Shown in pieces: positions 15,315-24,705 of a DNA stretch of 24,758 nt. The notes beneath the pieces are model-generated. The model had not been told where the DNA came from and did not search any database. It saw nothing but the letters and a program-made list of their open reading frames with translations. Location of the stretch: positions 1 through 24,758 of the IMG/VR virus record IMGVR_UViG_3300025120_000514. One strand, 5' to 3'. How positions within the stretch are numbered: the first letter of the stretch is position 1; each line of letters starts with the position of its first letter. The stretch is from a virus. The translations under genes and the position numbers were made by a program.

Positions 15315-18300
15315 ATGGCAATACCAGTTTCTGCATCAATTAATCCAATAAACGCTGAAGTTTTTATTCAAGAAGGGTACGAATTAAGTTTGGACGCTAT
15401 TGTTCCTTCAATTGAATTAACAGGTTCATTTTCTCCAACTACTAGTAAAACACAGTTTTATATATATAATTATGCAAAAACTTTATTGCATGAAAATTTA
15501 GATTATAATGCTAATGGTTCTTATTTAAGCCCTGAATCTACAAATGTTATCTCTAATTCTACATCAAGTTATAATCAATTTGAATTAAACCCAATTGAAG
15601 ATATCTATAATCAAGGATACTCTTCAGGAAATTATTATGCTTTATATAATTTTATAGATTATGAATTAGGATCTGAATTTAATAAAATTGATGATTCCGA
15701 AGACTATAATGGTCATCCTTATTTTATAAAAGATATATCTGGAGATAGAACAGAACTAAGAATTCAAAATAATTTTCTTACTCAAAATCAAATTGAAACA
15801 TATTACCAACAATTTTCAAATAAAATTAATGCTAGAGAAAATGCTGATGAATTTTATATTTCATTTAGTAATAATAGAAATTTTATAGCAGTAAATAGTC
15901 AATTAGAAACTCCTACATCTGGTTCAACTACTCCAACTTCTATATTAATAAAATTATATAAACCTTTACCTTTAGATTTTGAAATTGAACAACAATTACA
16001 AATTATTTCAAAAGTAGGAGAAACACAGGTTTTTTCAATAGATTTTAAACCTAATTTAGAATTTATAGATAATTTATTACAATTAAAAGGACCTAACTAT
16101 AATATAGATATTAAAGATAGAATAAATAATTCTACAAATTTTAAAAGTTTAGATGATTTAATTAATACTAATAGTTCACAATCCTATTATCAGTTTAATT
16201 CATTAAGAAATGAAAAGGGTATTATTTTAAGAAAAAATTGGGGAGATTGGAACCAATTTGTAAAATACTCATCAGCTGAACAAAGGTTAGATAATTTTAA
16301 AGATAAATTAACCTCAATTGAAAGTTTTGAAGATGAATTATTAGGACTTAATACTATAACAGGTGGTACTCCTGCATCGTCTGATTATTCTTCTAGTTAT
16401 AATAGTATAACAAATAATATAAATAAAATAATTAGTAAATTTGATAGTTATGAATATTTTTTGTATTATATAACTGGATCAGAATCATGGCCTAAACGTA
16501 CCACAACTTATCCTTACGCAAATTATTCTGTTACAAGTTCTGAAGGATTAAATTGGTTGGGTAGCACTAATGAAAATAGTGCTTATTATAACTCAGGAAA
16601 AAATCAAATTTATTCTGCCTCAAGATATGATAATAGCAATCAAGATTATTTATATTATTTAATCCCTCCTTTTATTACAGAAAATTCAAGTAATGATCAA
16701 TATATTAAATTTGTAAATATGGTTGGTCAAACATTTGATGAAATGTACTGTTATACAGAAGCAGTAGAACAAGTTAGAAATACAAATTCAGGACTAACAG
16801 GATCTGTTTTACCTTTAGGATTAGCTGATGAAGTAATAGAATCATTAGGTTTTGATACTTATGGCAATTCCTTTAATTCCGTAGGATTTAATGTAAATGG
16901 GATAGGCGTATTTCCTGCAGCAGGATCTGGATTAGAATATATTGATCGTTATGTAGATATAGCTTCTGGATCAGTTATTAATTATTATGATCAACAACAA
17001 TCTACATTAGGGTATGTTATAGCTTTAGCTGATCCATCTTTTCCATATCCTATAGAAAATTCATCTCAGGAAATTTATAAAAGAATATTTCATAATATGG
17101 TTTCTTTAGTAAAAAGAAAAGGAACGGTAACAGGATTAAGACAATTGATTAATATATGGGGTGTTCCCAATACAATGCTTCGTATAAGTGAATTTGGGGG
17201 AAAGAATAAAGATGATGAAAATGATTATGATTTATGGATGAATCGTTATAGTAATGCTTTAACTACCTATAATTATAAAAAAGGAGCATTATTACCTAGT
17301 GGGTCTATAAGAGTTCCTTGGCTACCCTTAACTGGTAATTATTATGAAGATAGTGGTGGAAACCCACCAGATATAGCAGTTCCTGATTGTATTCAATTTA
17401 GATTTAAAAATGAAAGACCTATAAGTCAAGAACCAGGAAATGCTGATTCTTTATTTACTTCTTCTTTATTAGTAACAAATAATTCCAATGCTGTAAGTTA
17501 TAGTAATTTTGGTATTGTATTACAATACTCTGGATCTAATTCTGGATCATTTTCTGGGGCAGCTTTACCAACAGATTATCAGTATGGGACTATGCAATTT
17601 ATAATATCAGGATCTGTAGCTCAAGGAGCTAAGTCACCTGGATATTTTGAAAGTGATCCTATTTCATTACCCTTTTTTGATGGGGGTTGGTGGTCTGTTC
17701 AACTACAAAGAAAAACTCACGTATCAGCATCAAACCAAAATAGTACAAATAATGAGTTTGAATTAAGAGTAGCAAATAATATATATGATGGTTATGATGG
17801 TAATCAAATAGGATTTCAAGGAGTATCAACAATTATAACTGTTGGAGATAATGGAGTTAATGAAGCTTGGAATAAATTTTCTTCTACATTATCCTCACTC
17901 TCATCAACACGAGGAGTTATACTAGGGGGATATATGACATTCCCTAATGGCTCAGGACTTAATAATACTATAATTGGTGGAGCTGGAGGAAGAAACTTAG
18001 GAACAGGATTTTCAGGATCCTTTCAAGAATTTAGATATTATAGAAGAGCTATGTCTGCTTCTTCATTTAATGATTATGTAATGAATCCTGAATCAATACA
18101 AGGACATTCAAATTCAAATACAGGAAAAGGCAGTTCCTATGATTTATTATCCTATAGATTGCCTTTAGGAAATGAATTAGAATATGTAGAGGCATCAGGA
18201 TCTGCTGGTTTTCAAACTACTACTGAAAATACAAAAGCTGTTGGAATTTTAAAATTTGGTGGAACACCTTCACCCATTAGTACTTTTCCACAATTTGGTT

Positions 18301-21300
18301 CTAATGCTTTAGGTTCAATTCATCCTTCTTTAGTTGATAAAAAAGGAACATTATATACTTCATCATTTCTTTATTTAAATGGTTATAAAACTGGAAGTGG
18401 ATACTCTATTGTATATCAAGGGTGGGATGGAACAGACACATCAGCAGTTACAGCATCATATTTGGAACCTAATACCCAAATAAACTACATGGATCAACCT
18501 GCAGCTGGTATCAGGAATAGAATTAAAAATAAAATTCAAGTAATTGATGATAATGAATATGGTACTGTATTATCACCTTTTAGAAGTATACAACAAGAAT
18601 TTGAACAAAGCGGAAGTTATACTGAGGATTTAAATTCATTAGAAGTTGGATTTTCATTTCAAAATGAAATAAATGATGATATAATAGGTACTTTTGGACA
18701 TGGTGTTGTATCAGATGCAATAGCTGATCCTAGATTTATATCTGGAAGCTCAGATAGATATCCTGAATTAACTCGTATTGCAGAAGATTATTTTAAAAAA
18801 TATCAGGGAGTTACTATTACTGATCCTACCTATAATGGGGGATTACCCACTATAATAGAAAAAGAATATGATTATAATAGATTAATTAAATTTTACGAAA
18901 CATCATTATTTAAAGCAATTAAAAACTATGTACCCGCTCGTACTAGTTTAAGCACAGGAATCATCGTAAAACAACATCTATTAGAGCGTAATAAAGCAAA
19001 CACAGCGATTGGTATTAATTTTAATACGGTTGTAGCTAAAACGCCGGAAAACGGTTCAACAAATGGGTTATCAAATGCACCTCAAAGTAATAGTAATAGA
19101 ATACTAACAGGCCAGTCAGGATTTAATTCAGCTATTCAACAAGAAAATTTATTAATTACTTCTAGTATAGAAATGTACTCTTTAACAGGAAGTGCAGGAG
19201 GAAGTGTTAATAAATATAATATAATAACTAATGAAGGACAATTTTATAAGAGTGAGTCAGATAATTTAATATTAACGAATGGCGTATTAACAGCATTATA
19301 CCCAGACCTACCACCTTCTTCACCTGCTCAAAATATAAAAATATTTACAGATATAGATTATGAAAATAAAGTTTATGTTCAATCAGAAGTAGCATTTAGA
19401 TCACAATTAAGATTTAATGGTCTTTTTACAGGAGTCCCATCATCAGCAGTAAATATAAAATTTGAAGCAACCTCAAGTAAAAGAGGAGGTATATTTGATA
19501 CCACATTTTCCAATATAACAGTTGCAGATCCACCAGGGTTAGTGTCAGATAATTATATGGAAATATATCCTGATGAAAGAATATATTGGAATATAATAGC
19601 ATCTGGGGCTACTGTTACTTTAACAGCATATATTGTTAATTTTGGGGAAGCTGATGGATTTACAAAACCTGAACCTTCATCTTCACAACAAGTTAATTGG
19701 TATATAGATGATTTTACAGGTGAGTATAAAGTAGATGATCATCAAACAGAATTTTATGATGGTGAATTTAGTGGTAGTAATTTTGAAGTTATTCCTCCTC
19801 AATATAATCCTTATAGGATATTTGCTGATGGAAATGATATTACACCTGATGAAGCTGCACCCCAACCTTTTGTTGATTTTACAAAAGGTGGAGGGAATTT
19901 TAATGATAGATTTGATAAAACTAAAAATACTGTAAGTTTAGCTTCTGGGTATGCAACTACAGGGACTTTTGCATATGTTACAGGATCTTTTTTCAACTTA
20001 ATAATTGGAGAAGAATATACAGTAAACTTTACAATAACTAATCTCTCACCTTCTCCCCCAAATGCTTTAGACGGCAATTTAATTTCTGTAGCCGTAGCGC
20101 AACATAATACTCCTACTAATTGGAGTGAATTTACTATTAATGGTACTAATGGTACATTTGGGGAACCAAATTTAGCAAATGGTAGTTATTCTTATACTTT
20201 TACAGCTACAGATAATTTTGAATCAGGTGTAGCAGATAGTGGGGGTATTTTTGCTAGTCTTACAACTACAGGAACTACTATTACAATAACAGTTGATTCT
20301 ATAACAGGACCAGGACCACTTGGTTTAGGTCCTAAACATTTTTATAAAAATGATGGGTTTACTATAATACCTTCTCAAAGTTTATTATTTCAAAATTCAC
20401 CTTATAATCCTATAATTAATAATGTAAGTGGCAGTAGAAAAAGTTCATTTTACTTTGATATGGATTTTGATCCTGTAAACCCAGGGTCTAAACTTAAAGA
20501 AGGAATACCATCTGACTACACGTTATTAGTTTCTGCATCTCAATTGGGTTGGGAGGGAGCAACCCCAACAGCAGATAATTTATTAGAATATGCTGAAGTA
20601 CCCGATAGTAATTACACAACTAAAGCAATTATTAATCCAAGATATATAGGAACTACATTACAAAGTGCAGATTATAATTTTTACACAGGTATACCTTCTG
20701 CTAGTCAACTTATAAATCGTTCTCCTCTTTTTGGTGCTACAGGAGTAGCAAATCTTCCATCATTATTAGCTGTAAATAGAGTTAGATATATTGGTGGTGA
20801 AACTGGAAGTTGGGCAGGTGATGTTTCATATGGTAAAAATGCTGTTATTGATAAAAATCCTATTTATTTAGGTCATTTTAAACAATCTTTTTCAGAACCA
20901 TCTATATTTAATACTACTACATTTATATTAGATCAATTAATTCAAATACCTTTTGATGATATAACAGGTGAACAATCTCCTATTATAACATCATCATTAA
21001 TTAATGGAAATAATGAAAATTTAATTCAAGTATCATCAACTTTTGAACCTGGAAGAGAGGCATCAGTTATTTTTACTAACGCTTTTAAACAATTTGCTCA
21101 ATATAATTTAACTCTTAATTATGCTACTATAGGTATAGGATCCTACTCGATTTTCTCTCCTACTTCGAATTATAAAACCTTATTTTCAAATCAAATCAAT
21201 CAACTAAACCTTTCAATCACAAATTCATTTTATCGACCTCCATTTCAAAGATGGTTTTCAGGAGTAAGTCCATCAATAAATATTTTTAGAGGAAGTTATA

Positions 21301-22889
21301 ATGGTCTTCTTGATGATATTGATTCTACTGATTTAGTACCAAATAGAAGTGATTTAGAATTATTATCCCCAAACTCACAATCTGCTATAAATATATTTAC
21401 AACAGGTAGTTCTGCTTACGCTGAAAGTAGAGGATTAGGAATACTTACATTGCTAGGCCCAACTTTTGGATCATTAGGTAGAGTTAATATTTCTAATCCA
21501 GCTTTTGATTCCCTTGGTGGAACCAATAAACGGGGTATTAGTTCAAATATTGTAGGCCCATCTTTTGCATTTTACAATTCAGTAAATATAAATAGTAGAA
21601 GAGGAGATCAATCCTACTCAGCATCAGCAATTGATAATATAACATCATTTAATGCTGTTGAGGGTGTTGTTCTACCCCAATTAATATCTACTACTGGTTA
21701 TACTAATGATAATGGTGGAGATCCTAAACTTGAGATGGGACGTACAGGTTCACATTGGGGTTCATTTGCATACGTTCCCCAAACTAGAGGTCTTGCTATA
21801 AATGGTGATGGTTCTGCTCCATATTTCCAACAGCCTGCTCAAGTTGGTGATTCTACTGTTCCTGTAATAGCCAACCCTGAAAGCAATCTTCAATATTATA
21901 GATATCAAATGTCACAATCAAAATTAGATGAGTATGAAGATTTTGACACACCATTTGAAATTAAGAAAGGTGATGAAATAAGAGTAGCATACAGATTTCC
22001 ATCTCAAGTTGCAACTTCTAGTTTTGCTACTACTGATAATAATCAAAATTATGAAGTAATAAATCAAGATTTTACAGTAATAGGATATGAAATTGCCCCT
22101 CCAGCTGTTGTTACAGAACCATTTTCCATTCCTGGAGGAAGTTCATTTGTTGTAGATATTCCTAATTTAATAACATCATCTGCACCACAGTTTAAAGGTT
22201 TAGCCCTTCAAATTGATGAGTATTATGATAGAATGAAAATTGCTGTACAAAATGAAGTTTGTTTTTATATAATGAATGATAATCCTGGAAATGCTATTCA
22301 AGATGGGTGTGGTAGTGGATCATTTGTAACTAATGTAGCATTTAATAGTTTTGTAGTTAATAATGAGGGAGAAAATAGACCTACTAAAATTAGACTTAGT
22401 GTCGATAAAACTAAGATGAGATTACCAACATCATTAACTAGTAGAGCTTGGGCATTAGGTACTAATATGAGTGGCGTAGATGATATTTATCCAATTAAAG
22501 GATTAATATCTCCAAGGTTGTATGGTGGGGGTGGACTTAATTTTCAAAGAAAATTATATGCTACTGATGGTGAAATATTTGCTTTAGCACTTGATGCTGG
22601 GTTTGTATGGAATAGATTATTAGTATTTCCTGCACCAAAGTCTTTACCAAAACCTATTCCATCTGGAAGTATAAATGCTGTTACAATAAGAAGAAGAACA
22701 GATGATGACACAAGAGTTATGTTATCTATACCAGAGTTATCAGGATCAAAAGGTATTCAAACTCCCTCTGGTGAAGGGTATGTAATACCAAATGATTTAA
22801 CACCAACACAACAAGGAAATATTCAAAAAATAATTAATAAATTACAATCAGAAAATGTATTTCAACAAAATACATCTAATAATGATTAG
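15315..22889 (+). CDS. Giant baseplate wedge protein: gp7/gpI-like core, LamG-like domain and long C-terminal extension
   Basis: A 2524-aa protein. Residues 1-460 are a beta-rich N-terminal region (SGDRTELRI at about 142-150). Residues about 469-635 resemble phage tail protein I and T4 gp7: GQTFDEMYCYTEAVEQVRN, LPLGLADEVIESLGFD, and IYKRIFHNMVSLVKRKGTV with LRQLINIWGVPNTMLRISEFGG. Residues about 693-925 look like a concanavalin/LamG sandwich ending GSFQEFRYYRRAMS. VPARTSLSTGIIV (about 1206-1218) usually closes the core. Some 1300 more residues follow, including a CBM-like jelly-roll near 1520-1670 (GEEYTVNFTITN then GSYSYTFTATD). T4 gp7 is 1032 aa and P2 gpI under 200. Following gp25 and gp6, it completes the wedge core and may also expose sugar-binding modules. 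Confidence 0.7.
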   Translation: MAIPVSASINPINAEVFIQEGYELSLDAIVPSIELTGSFSPTTSKTQFYIYNYAKTLLHENLDYNANGSYLSPESTNVISNSTSSYNQFELNPIEDIYNQGYSSGNYYALYNFIDYELGSEFNKIDDSEDYNGHPYFIKDISGDRTELRIQNNFLTQNQIETYYQQFSNKINARENADEFYISFSNNRNFIAVNSQLETPTSGSTTPTSILIKLYKPLPLDFEIEQQLQIISKVGETQVFSIDFKPNLEFIDNLLQLKGPNYNIDIKDRINNSTNFKSLDDLINTNSSQSYYQFNSLRNEKGIILRKNWGDWNQFVKYSSAEQRLDNFKDKLTSIESFEDELLGLNTITGGTPASSDYSSSYNSITNNINKIISKFDSYEYFLYYITGSESWPKRTTTYPYANYSVTSSEGLNWLGSTNENSAYYNSGKNQIYSASRYDNSNQDYLYYLIPPFITENSSNDQYIKFVNMVGQTFDEMYCYTEAVEQVRNTNSGLTGSVLPLGLADEVIESLGFDTYGNSFNSVGFNVNGIGVFPAAGSGLEYIDRYVDIASGSVINYYDQQQSTLGYVIALADPSFPYPIENSSQEIYKRIFHNMVSLVKRKGTVTGLRQLINIWGVPNTMLRISEFGGKNKDDENDYDLWMNRYSNALTTYNYKKGALLPSGSIRVPWLPLTGNYYEDSGGNPPDIAVPDCIQFRFKNERPISQEPGNADSLFTSSLLVTNNSNAVSYSNFGIVLQYSGSNSGSFSGAALPTDYQYGTMQFIISGSVAQGAKSPGYFESDPISLPFFDGGWWSVQLQRKTHVSASNQNSTNNEFELRVANNIYDGYDGNQIGFQGVSTIITVGDNGVNEAWNKFSSTLSSLSSTRGVILGGYMTFPNGSGLNNTIIGGAGGRNLGTGFSGSFQEFRYYRRAMSASSFNDYVMNPESIQGHSNSNTGKGSSYDLLSYRLPLGNELEYVEASGSAGFQTTTENTKAVGILKFGGTPSPISTFPQFGSNALGSIHPSLVDKKGTLYTSSFLYLNGYKTGSGYSIVYQGWDGTDTSAVTASYLEPNTQINYMDQPAAGIRNRIKNKIQVIDDNEYGTVLSPFRSIQQEFEQSGSYTEDLNSLEVGFSFQNEINDDIIGTFGHGVVSDAIADPRFISGSSDRYPELTRIAEDYFKKYQGVTITDPTYNGGLPTIIEKEYDYNRLIKFYETSLFKAIKNYVPARTSLSTGIIVKQHLLERNKANTAIGINFNTVVAKTPENGSTNGLSNAPQSNSNRILTGQSGFNSAIQQENLLITSSIEMYSLTGSAGGSVNKYNIITNEGQFYKSESDNLILTNGVLTALYPDLPPSSPAQNIKIFTDIDYENKVYVQSEVAFRSQLRFNGLFTGVPSSAVNIKFEATSSKRGGIFDTTFSNITVADPPGLVSDNYMEIYPDERIYWNIIASGATVTLTAYIVNFGEADGFTKPEPSSSQQVNWYIDDFTGEYKVDDHQTEFYDGEFSGSNFEVIPPQYNPYRIFADGNDITPDEAAPQPFVDFTKGGGNFNDRFDKTKNTVSLASGYATTGTFAYVTGSFFNLIIGEEYTVNFTITNLSPSPPNALDGNLISVAVAQHNTPTNWSEFTINGTNGTFGEPNLANGSYSYTFTATDNFESGVADSGGIFASLTTTGTTITITVDSITGPGPLGLGPKHFYKNDGFTIIPSQSLLFQNSPYNPIINNVSGSRKSSFYFDMDFDPVNPGSKLKEGIPSDYTLLVSASQLGWEGATPTADNLLEYAEVPDSNYTTKAIINPRYIGTTLQSADYNFYTGIPSASQLINRSPLFGATGVANLPSLLAVNRVRYIGGETGSWAGDVSYGKNAVIDKNPIYLGHFKQSFSEPSIFNTTTFILDQLIQIPFDDITGEQSPIITSSLINGNNENLIQVSSTFEPGREASVIFTNAFKQFAQYNLTLNYATIGIGSYSIFSPTSNYKTLFSNQINQLNLSITNSFYRPPFQRWFSGVSPSINIFRGSYNGLLDDIDSTDLVPNRSDLELLSPNSQSAINIFTTGSSAYAESRGLGILTLLGPTFGSLGRVNISNPAFDSLGGTNKRGISSNIVGPSFAFYNSVNINSRRGDQSYSASAIDNITSFNAVEGVVLPQLISTTGYTNDNGGDPKLEMGRTGSHWGSFAYVPQTRGLAINGDGSAPYFQQPAQVGDSTVPVIANPESNLQYYRYQMSQSKLDEYEDFDTPFEIKKGDEIRVAYRFPSQVATSSFATTDNNQNYEVINQDFTVIGYEIAPPAVVTEPFSIPGGSSFVVDIPNLITSSAPQFKGLALQIDEYYDRMKIAVQNEVCFYIMNDNPGNAIQDGCGSGSFVTNVAFNSFVVNNEGENRPTKIRLSVDKTKMRLPTSLTSRAWALGTNMSGVDDIYPIKGLISPRLYGGGGLNFQRKLYATDGEIFALALDAGFVWNRLLVFPAPKSLPKPIPSGSINAVTIRRRTDDDTRVMLSIPELSGSKGIQTPSGEGYVIPNDLTPTQQGNIQKIINKLQSENVFQQNTSNND

Positions 22890-22937
22890 ATAACATTTAA
22901 TTTTAACTATAATTTGGAATAAAAATAAAAAATACAT

Positions 22938-22953
22938 ATATTTATAATAAAAT
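22938..22953 (+). promoter_or_regulatory. Recurrent ATATTTATAATAAAAT element before 22965
   Basis: This copy is identical over 16 bases to 10172-10187. It lies in the 75-base gap after the giant gene, ending 11 bases before the ATG at 22965. A new transcript start here would make sense after a 7.6-kb gene. Orientation is ambiguous because the minus strand carries TATAAATA. Confidence 0.38.
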
Positions 22954-22964
22954 ACTAATAAAAA

Positions 22965-23618
22965 ATGGGATATTTAAATAATCAAGTAGTAACAGTAGAT
23001 GCTATTTTAACTAAAAAAGGAAGAGAATTACTGGCTCAGGGTGGTAATGCTTTTAATATAACACAATTTTCTTTGTCTGATGATGAAGTAGATTATTCTT
23101 TATATAATCCAAATCACCCATCAGGATCAGCATATTATGGTGAAGCAATTGAAAATATGCCCGTATTAGAAGCTTTTCCTAATGAATTACAAACTATGAA
23201 ATATAAGTTAGTTACATTACCTAGATCAACAGCAGTAATGCCTACTTTAACTATTGGAACTAGTACAATTCAATTAGTAACAGGAGAAACAACCACACCA
23301 GCAATAACTCCTCAAACAACAACATTTGAAGGAACTTCTCCAGAAACAGAAGGATATACAGTAACTTTTTCTAATATTACTTATGCTAACATTACAGGAG
23401 GAGGAGCTAATTCTAGTAATACTTTAAATGCCCAACAAACTTTAGGAACTAATGTATCTAAAACAGTAACGGGTACTAATTTTACATTAGCTGCAACCTC
23501 AATTAATATATTTGGATCAGCTACTATATTATATGCTACTTTAACTATTGTAGGTAGAGGTACAGGAGCAAGATTACAAGTTCCATTCGAGCTGAGAAAA
23601 TCACCTGGAATGCAATAA
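22965..23618 (+). CDS. Conserved phage virion-type protein, function unknown
   Basis: A 217-aa protein. The first 90 residues are the recognisable part: MGYLNNQVVTVDAILTKKGR, then FNITQFSLSDDEVDYSLYN, NHPSGSAYYGEAIENMPVLEA and MKYKLVTLPRSTAVMP. This block recurs in structural proteins of marine T4-like phages. The rest (about 100-217) is Thr/Gly/Asn-rich and strand-forming, like an Ig-type or other beta-sandwich. I know no assigned role; a tail or fibre component is likely by context. It begins a new block after the giant wedge gene with an A-rich leader. Confidence 0.65.
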   Translation: MGYLNNQVVTVDAILTKKGRELLAQGGNAFNITQFSLSDDEVDYSLYNPNHPSGSAYYGEAIENMPVLEAFPNELQTMKYKLVTLPRSTAVMPTLTIGTSTIQLVTGETTTPAITPQTTTFEGTSPETEGYTVTFSNITYANITGGGANSSNTLNAQQTLGTNVSKTVTGTNFTLAATSINIFGSATILYATLTIVGRGTGARLQVPFELRKSPGMQ

Positions 23619-23644
23619 AATTTAAAAATTTAAAACAAAAAAAC

Positions 23645-24700
23645 ATGGCTAACGGAGCTTTTACCCAATTTCAACCAAGTGATATAATTAATAGTATAGA
23701 TTCTGTAACAGGAACTGTGTGGAGTGGTAATGCTCCTCGATTAACAGAAGTTTATACATCATCAGTTCAAAATGCATCTAATTCAGGACAATATTATGTT
23801 CATGTTTACCAAACATCATCTACAGAAACTACAGCAGCAGTTCAATTTGATATAGCTTATGCTGATGAAGTAGGTAGTGGTAGTTTAGATTATAATGCTT
23901 TAGTTACAGGTAAATCACCTTCATCAACAATATTTGGACAATATCAAAATATTGCTTTGGGAGATGATACAGAAGATTTTGTATTTGGTAATGCTTCATC
24001 ATCATATTTTTATGCCTTATCAGTTGAAAGAGCTAGATATAAAGAATCGTTAGCTTTAGGTACAATGGCATTAGTATTAAATGATGGTACTGCAGCTGGT
24101 AATAATAATTTACATTTAACTGATAATAGTAATATAAGTACAGGTAATGTTTTCGGAAATGCTGGAAGGGTTTATCAAGTAGTATCAGGATCTGAAGGAA
24201 ATGTATATACTGGTACTAATGCTAACGGTTGGACTGCAACTAAAGGATCATATGGTTTATATCTACCTGATGTAGGCTTAATTTTATTAAATGGTGAAGC
24301 ATTAGATTTAAGTATAGGTAATGGTGGGATTGGATTAACTACGGGAAGAAATACTAATACAAATGATGCTAATATGGGTAAATTATTTAGTAGATTTTCA
24401 TCAAGTATATTTGTTAATAGTGATCCTTTTAGATTAAATTCTCAAGAAACTCTAGCATCTGATTTTTATTTTGTAAGAGCTCAAAATGCAGACTTTAATT
24501 ACTCTTCAAACCCATCATTTGTTTCAGGTTCAACAGGTCAATTATTATGGGCTACAATGCAAAATAACCCACAAACATTTATAACAACAGTTGGTTTATA
24601 CAATGATTCAAATGAATTATGTGCTGTAGCAAAACTAAGTAGACCATTAACTAAAGACTTTACAAAAGAATTACTTGTTAGGATTAAATTAGATTATTAA
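23645..24700 (+). CDS. Conserved phage structural protein, function unknown
   Basis: A 351-aa protein, strand-rich with many S, T, N and G residues. The C-terminus is the most recognisable part: FYFVRAQNADFNYSSNPSF, then TFITTVGLYNDSNELCAVA and KLSRPLTKDFTKELLVRIKLDY (the last split after 20). This ending recurs in virion proteins of T4-like phages of marine hosts and probably mediates packing in a baseplate or tail assembly. Residues 100-135 (YQNIALGDDTEDFVFG then SSYFYALSVERARYKE) also look conserved. It has no enzyme motif. It follows the previous gene by 26 bases and is 5 bases from the next. Confidence 0.65.
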   Translation: MANGAFTQFQPSDIINSIDSVTGTVWSGNAPRLTEVYTSSVQNASNSGQYYVHVYQTSSTETTAAVQFDIAYADEVGSGSLDYNALVTGKSPSSTIFGQYQNIALGDDTEDFVFGNASSSYFYALSVERARYKESLALGTMALVLNDGTAAGNNNLHLTDNSNISTGNVFGNAGRVYQVVSGSEGNVYTGTNANGWTATKGSYGLYLPDVGLILLNGEALDLSIGNGGIGLTTGRNTNTNDANMGKLFSRFSSSIFVNSDPFRLNSQETLASDFYFVRAQNADFNYSSNPSFVSGSTGQLLWATMQNNPQTFITTVGLYNDSNELCAVAKLSRPLTKDFTKELLVRIKLDY

Positions 24701-24705
24701 AATGT

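Noticed and set aside
15067-15339. Minus-strand ORF across the coiled-coil gene and the start of the giant gene
   Set aside because: It mirrors conserved + strand coding sequence and shows no domain of its own.
19683-20077. Several minus- and plus-strand ORFs of 60-88 codons inside the giant gene
   Set aside because: They are out-of-frame shadows of a continuous 2524-codon frame with Ile/Leu-rich, unstructured translations.
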